Positions 43,404-47,532 of a stretch of 47,532 nucleotides of DNA are shown piece after piece; position 1 is the first letter of the stretch, and the number at the start of each line of letters is the position of its first letter. Origin of the DNA: JAYTQG01 sp043746815 (GTDB lineage: Bacteria; Actinomycetota; Thermoleophilia; Miltoncostaeales; Miltoncostaeaceae). The notes under the pieces were generated by a model. It was given only the letters and a program-made list of their open reading frames with translations. It was not told where the DNA came from and did no database searches. Location of the stretch: positions 1 through 47,532 of the forward strand of contig JAYTQG010000087.1 of assembly GCA_043746815.1 (NCBI GenBank), written 5' to 3'. The position numbers and the translations under genes were made by a program.

Positions 43404-43875
43404 TTCCGATACGCGAGCGTCGGGCCTTGGCGCGGCCCTGGCGGCGTCTACCCTCCGCGATCCGAGCAGCTTCTCCACGAAGGAACTCGCTCTTTCCATT
43501 GTGCTAGCGGGGCGAGTCTCTATTTCACGCCGTGGAGCCCACCGGTCCCGGTCTCTGCGCTGGCTCCGTTCGATCTGACGTCAACGTCATTCACCGACTC
43601 GCGCGGGCCTTCGTATCGGATCAGCGCCCGCGATCAAGGAGACAACCGCCGTGGGGCCGTTCAGGTGGTCATCACCGCCGAACCCAAGGGCCTTCGGGGG
43701 TGGTTGCGAGCCCGAAAGATCGCGCAGGGCAGCGTGACGTTCGCCTTCATGGTCAAGGAGGCGGGTTCGTACCGGTTGCGCCATCGCTTCGCGGGATCGC
43801 CAACAGTGGCGCCAGGCGAGGCGACAGAGGATATCCGCGTCACCCGGTCCATCACCTGCCGCTACAGGCGAACCG
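43404..43875 (+). pseudogene. Gene-poor region with a possible Ig-like domain relic
   Basis: No complete gene is visible in these 472 bp. A + strand frame from about 43500 reads LAPFDLTSTSF, VQVVITAEPKGLRGWLRARK and VTFAFMVKEAGSYRLRHRF, then GSPTVAPGEATEDIRVTR (ending at about 43856). It resembles the C-terminal part of secreted Ig-like or cell-wall-associated domains. There is no start codon or signal peptide upstream, so it looks like a fragment. Confidence 0.35.
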
Positions 43876-44682
43876 CTAACCGAGGCCGACGGCTGCCAGG
43901 GTTGCGTCGTGCATCGCGGCCATCATGTGGGTGACGGCAGCGCCGCGAGGGTCGAAGGTGGCAACGCCGTGAATCTCAGCCACTGGACGGGCTTCCATTA
44001 CCGTTGAGAGGATGAGCGCGCCGTCGGCTCCCGCGAGGCGTCCTACGGGTGCGACGTCCTCCCGGGTCTTCAGGGCGGCGACCGCCATGCGGCGGGTCAG
44101 TGAATCAAGGACCCCGATCTCTAGGGGTGGGAGCACGAGTGTGTCCCCATCAATCCAACCCAGCGACCAGGTTGGCCCCTCCAGCACGGCGTCGTCGTCG
44201 GCGCGAATGAACAGTCCGTCATGGCACCCGGCAGCGCGGGCGAGGCGAGCAGCCTGCATGTTCGCCGCGTATGACAGCGTCTTTGATCCGATCAAGAGCG
44301 GCGTCACGCGGTGGTGAACGGGCAACAGCCGGAAACCCCCATTGTCGGCCGGAATCGGCTCCTCACGGAAGATGCGCTGACCGCTGCGCGTAACCATGAG
44401 GCGAACCGCGCAATCGGGCTCAACCGTCAGCTCGCAGAAGCTGTCCAGCTCGTCCCGGATCAGCTCGAGGTCAAGATGGATATCCACCTGAGCCGCAGAG
44501 CGGGCGAGTCGGTCGAGGTGCGCCTGGGGTGTGCGAAGCACACGCCCGTAGGTCCGTAGTCCCTCGAATACGCCGTCCCCGCGGACCAGCCCGTCGTCCA
44601 AATGGACGGTGGCGGTTTCTGCGGAGTCAGCCGTCACGCCGTCGATCATGATCGCGGGCGCGGTGCGTTGGGTCGTCGTCAT
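43876..44682 (-). CDS. Class IV aminotransferase (branched-chain or aminodeoxychorismate lyase-like)
   Basis: This 268-aa PLP enzyme has the class IV features VRGDGVFEGLRTYG, the catalytic Lys in GSKTLSYAANMQAARLA, GLFIRADDDAVLEGPTWSL and VLDSLTRRMAVAAL. It lacks features that would separate branched-chain aminotransferase from 4-amino-4-deoxychorismate lyase or D-amino-acid transaminase. ATG at 44682 was chosen; the longer frame to 44922 overlaps proS. It lies 40 nt downstream of proS on the same strand. Confidence 0.85.
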   Translation of the reverse strand: MTTTQRTAPAIMIDGVTADSAETATVHLDDGLVRGDGVFEGLRTYGRVLRTPQAHLDRLARSAAQVDIHLDLELIRDELDSFCELTVEPDCAVRLMVTRSGQRIFREEPIPADNGGFRLLPVHHRVTPLLIGSKTLSYAANMQAARLARAAGCHDGLFIRADDDAVLEGPTWSLGWIDGDTLVLPPLEIGVLDSLTRRMAVAALKTREDVAPVGRLAGADGALILSTVMEARPVAEIHGVATFDPRGAAVTHMMAAMHDATLAAVGLG

Positions 44683-44722
44683 GGTAGTCACGCTAGCAAG
44701 CATCGGCCGAGCCGCCGTCAGA

Positions 44723-46474
44723 CTAAAGCGACTGCCACAAGACGTGCAGGGCCGCGGCGGCCCCGTCGATCGCCATGTCAACGCGGTCACCCGTGCGGCG
44801 AACCTGGACCTCAAGTGGGCCATCCGGCATGGTGCGCTTGCCCACGGTGACGCGGAGCGGGCACCCAAGGAGCTCCGCCTCGACGAACTTCTCGCCGGGT
44901 TTCGGGCCCTGACGGTCGTCAAAGAGCACCGTCATCCCTTCGGCAATCAGGTCGGCCAAGAGTCGCTCTGCGTACTCGGCCTGCGGAGTGTCCGCGGCAC
45001 CGATCAGGACCATGTGGACATCGAACGGAGCGATGGCCTTCGGCCAGACGATGCCCTTGTCGTCGGCCCCTTGCTCGATCGCCGCCGCCGCAACCCGCGC
45101 CGGTCCGATCCCGTACGAGCCCATGATGATCGGCCGCTCGGTACCCGTCTCGTCCAGAAACCGCGCACCCAGGGGCTCGGAGTACTTCGTCCCGAGTTTG
45201 AAGATGTTCCCGATCTCGATGACCTTCTCCAAGGTAATCGGCGTCCCCGCGATCGGGCAGCCCTCCCCGGCAAGGACCGTGCGGATGTCCGCCGTCTCGG
45301 CCTGGAAGTCCCGCCCAAGGACGACCCCGCGCAGGTGCTCGCCATCCCGGTTCGCGCCAGTGACGTAGTGACCGGTCGCGATGGACGTGTCGGCAATGAT
45401 GCGAACCTTGTCGCTCACCCCAAGCGGACCGAGGGAGCCTGGGCTTGCACCGAACCATTCGGCGATCTCCTCCGGGTGGGCCGCTCGGTGGTTGCCGACC
45501 AGACGCGCCAACTTCTTGTCGTGCAGTTGGTGCTCCCCACGGACGATCGCGAGGACGGGGCCGGAATCCGAGACCACAACGACACTCTTGGCAAGTCGGG
45601 CGGCGGGGAGACCCGTGAGCGTCGATAGTTCGTCGATCGTGCCGACGCCGGGCGTCGCAAACGCTTCCGGCGCGCCGGGGGTCTCACCGAAGTCTGGGTC
45701 GATCGCCGTTGTTGTCGCAAGCTCCACATTCGCCGCATACCCGCTCGGGGCGAGCGCCACGATGTCCTCTCCCGCCGGGCTTGGCGCCATGTACTCGTGC
45801 GCCCCCGAGCCACCCATCATTCCGACGTCGCTCTCGACCTCGTACCACCGGATCCCGGAGCGATCGAAGATGCGAGCGTAGGCGGCAGCGTGGAGCGCAT
45901 AGGACTGGTCGAGGCCCGCAGCGTCGCGGTCCAGCGAGTACGAGTCCTTCATCGTGAATTCGCGAACACGGAGCATTCCGCCCTTGGCACGCGGTTCGTC
46001 ACGGAGCTTCGTCTGCATCTGCCACCAAATTTGCGGCAGGTCACGGTACGAGCGAACCTCGCGGGCGGCATGCCACGTGATGATCTCCTCGTGGGTCATC
46101 GCGAGCACCATCTGGCGGCCAGCGCGGTCCTCCAGGCGGAACTGCTCCGGCAGCCCGTAGCGGCCGGTGGTCTCCCAGATCTCGGCGGGGTGCATCACCG
46201 GCATCAGGATCTCCTGTCCGCCGATCGCCTCCATCTCCTCGCGGATGATGGCCTCAACCTTGCGCACGACGCGAAGCCCGAGCGGCAGGAGGGTGTAGAG
46301 CCCGGCAGCGATCTGGCGGACCAGCCCTGCCCGCACCATCAGCTGGTGGCTCACCGCCTCAGCGTCGGCCGGTGCGTCCCGGAGCGTTGGCCAGAGGCGT
46401 CCCGAGCACCGCCATGAGTTACCGATCGGCCCGGCGGGGACCTGCCAGTGTGCGTCCGTATTGGGGGGTGCCAT
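44723..46474 (-). CDS. proS: Prolyl-tRNA synthetase (bacterial type with editing domain)
   Basis: ProRS attaches proline to tRNA-Pro. The protein is 583 aa. The class II core shows motif 2 RDEPRAKGGMLRVREFTMKD and motif 3 GSYGIGPARVAAAAIEQ. Between them is the YbaK-type editing insertion (VVVVSDSGPVLAIVRGEHQL, with HDKKLARLVGNHRAA). The C-terminus has the anticodon-binding domain. The N-terminus is about 26 residues longer than usual before PTLRDAPADAEAVSHQLM; no other in-frame start lies between, so the ATG at 46474 stands. It lies between a CorC protein and the aminotransferase gene. Confidence 0.95.
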   Translation of the reverse strand: MAPPNTDAHWQVPAGPIGNSWRCSGRLWPTLRDAPADAEAVSHQLMVRAGLVRQIAAGLYTLLPLGLRVVRKVEAIIREEMEAIGGQEILMPVMHPAEIWETTGRYGLPEQFRLEDRAGRQMVLAMTHEEIITWHAAREVRSYRDLPQIWWQMQTKLRDEPRAKGGMLRVREFTMKDSYSLDRDAAGLDQSYALHAAAYARIFDRSGIRWYEVESDVGMMGGSGAHEYMAPSPAGEDIVALAPSGYAANVELATTTAIDPDFGETPGAPEAFATPGVGTIDELSTLTGLPAARLAKSVVVVSDSGPVLAIVRGEHQLHDKKLARLVGNHRAAHPEEIAEWFGASPGSLGPLGVSDKVRIIADTSIATGHYVTGANRDGEHLRGVVLGRDFQAETADIRTVLAGEGCPIAGTPITLEKVIEIGNIFKLGTKYSEPLGARFLDETGTERPIIMGSYGIGPARVAAAAIEQGADDKGIVWPKAIAPFDVHMVLIGAADTPQAEYAERLLADLIAEGMTVLFDDRQGPKPGEKFVEAELLGCPLRVTVGKRTMPDGPLEVQVRRTGDRVDMAIDGAAAALHVLWQSL

Positions 46475-46522
46475 CGATGCCTTTGCCGGTTGCTCGCGTG
46501 CGGGCGGGCATCCTATCTGCGA

Positions 46523-47532
46523 TCAGGCCGTGTCGGGCTTCAATCCGTTGCTCGGGGCAACTGGACTGGGCTCCGGTTCCACCGCCACAAGCAGTACTCG
46601 CGTACCGCGCGTTGCCTCGACGGTAAGGCGATAGCCATCAACGACCACCGTGTCGCCGGTCCGAGGCAGGCGGCCAAGGCGCCCAAACACCAGGCCACCG
46701 ACGCTTGTCACGCTGTCGTCTTCGATCTCAACGCCGTGGTCGGCAAGCGACTCGATCGGCACGTGTCCGCCGACGATCAGCCGCCCGTCGGCGCTGACGT
46801 TCACGGCCTCGGCGCGGTCGCGCTCGTCGTCAATCTCGCCGACGATCTCCTCAATGATGTCCTCGATGCTGACAACCCCGGCCAGATCGCCGTACTCGTC
46901 CAGCACCACCGACAGCGATGTCCGCTTGGCCTGCATCTGCCGCAGCAGCAAGTCGATTGGCTGACTCTCGGGGACGAAGAGCGGGTCGCCCATCACATCG
47001 CCCACGCAGGCTCCGTCGCCCTGCTCCAGAAGCGCGCGGGCGAGCTGTGAGAGCTGCACGACGCCAACCACGGTCTGATCCCCGTCCAAGACTGGGAAGC
47101 GGCTGTGTCGCCCCGCAAGCGCCTGTTCGAGTGCCTCCCGCACCTTCTCGGTGACGCTCATCGTGGCGACGTCAGGCCTCGGCGTCATCACATCCCGAGC
47201 GGGTGTCTCGTGAAGCTCGAAGACACCTTCGAGCATGTCGGCCTCCTCGGGATCAAGGCGCCCACCCTCTTCGCTCTGGGCAATGATCCGCTGGATGTCC
47301 TCCGGTGTTGACGCGAGGTCGTGTTCCCCGGCTGGCTCAACGCCAAGCATCCGAACCAGACGGATACCTGCCCCGTTGAGCAGCGCGATGACGGGCGAGA
47401 GCAGCGTCCGGAAGCCCTCCAGCGGATATGCGAGGAACGTCGCCGTGCCCTCGGGACGTTGGATCGCGAAGCTCTTCGGGGCCAGTTCCCCCACCACCAC
47501 ATGCAGGACGGTGATGATGGCAAAGGCGATGA
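46523..47532 (-). CDS. CorC/HlyC (CNNM-CBS) membrane protein, 5' end outside window
   Basis: The frame is open to the window edge, so the N-terminal DUF21 membrane domain is cut (visible end: VVVGELAPKSFAIQRPEG). Then come two CBS domains with PRPDVATMSVTEKVREAL and RHSRFPVLDGDQTVVGVV, and the CorC_HlyC domain SVVLDEYGDLAGVVSIEDI, then a C-terminal segment ending LTVEATRGTRVLLVAVEP. These proteins transport Mg2+ or Co2+ or respond to Mg status. The stop lies 48 nt upstream of proS on the same strand. Confidence 0.9.
   Translation of the reverse strand, partial: IAFAIITVLHVVVGELAPKSFAIQRPEGTATFLAYPLEGFRTLLSPVIALLNGAGIRLVRMLGVEPAGEHDLASTPEDIQRIIAQSEEGGRLDPEEADMLEGVFELHETPARDVMTPRPDVATMSVTEKVREALEQALAGRHSRFPVLDGDQTVVGVVQLSQLARALLEQGDGACVGDVMGDPLFVPESQPIDLLLRQMQAKRTSLSVVLDEYGDLAGVVSIEDIIEEIVGEIDDERDRAEAVNVSADGRLIVGGHVPIESLADHGVEIEDDSVTSVGGLVFGRLGRLPRTGDTVVVDGYRLTVEATRGTRVLLVAVEPEPSPVAPSNGLKPDTA

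Overview
The window is high-GC, tightly packed bacterial chromosome. Several gene sets point to an actinobacterium, possibly a deep-branching class such as Thermoleophilia: a GlgE-type maltosyltransferase operon, ClpS next to a DUF2017 protein, an ECF sigma factor overlapping a CU044_5270-like membrane protein, DUF427 and DUF4389 proteins, and frequent GTG or TTG starts. The phylum is inferred from gene content. The class is a guess. No rRNA, tRNA or CRISPR array was found.

Bases 1-8333 hold a complete alpha-glucan operon on the + strand, except that glgE is cut by the window start: glgE, treS, mak, glgB, glgX. TreS makes maltose from trehalose, Mak phosphorylates it, GlgE adds maltose-1-phosphate to the glucan, GlgB branches the glucan, and GlgX debranches it. 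All four junctions are 4-nt stop/start overlaps. The matching degradative enzyme, a glycogen phosphorylase (40293-42812), lies 32 kb away and is followed after 3 bp by a TetR gene. Bases 8486-22573 are mostly intact housekeeping and peripheral genes: ECF sigma with its partner, a haloacetate-dehalogenase-like hydrolase, NDH-2, a Ca2+/H+ antiporter, a small putative metallopeptidase, an ABC ATPase, ClpS/DUF2017/tyrosine phosphatase/fructosamine kinase, NUDIX hydrolase/glycosyltransferase, a NiCoT transporter, and a TetR-controlled MFS exporter with recognisable operators.

Bases 22580-32700 form an accessory, decaying region and are the most interesting part. They contain two intact vapBC modules, a third PIN toxin whose antitoxin frame has a nonsense codon, a fourth vapBC pseudogene with a stop and a frameshift, and a deletion relic of one intact vapBC (exactly 400 bp missing by alignment offset). 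They also contain a relic of the MFS 3' end, IS481-like and IS30-like transposase scraps, a truncated methyltransferase and a multiply broken subtilisin gene. The arrangement suggests segmental duplication followed by loss at a toxin-antitoxin hotspot. A beta-propeller lipoprotein, an AraC/DUF1772 pair, and several small membrane proteins sit among these.

Bases 32700-47532 return to ordinary genes: a putative membrane-anchored metallopeptidase, SRPBCC and DoxX-like proteins, an MMPL transporter, paired small membrane proteins, an acyl-lipid desaturase, an intact secreted subtilase, glycogen phosphorylase, and then class IV aminotransferase, prolyl-tRNA synthetase and a CorC/HlyC protein (cut by the window end). 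All functions are assigned by reading motifs by eye. No database search was run.
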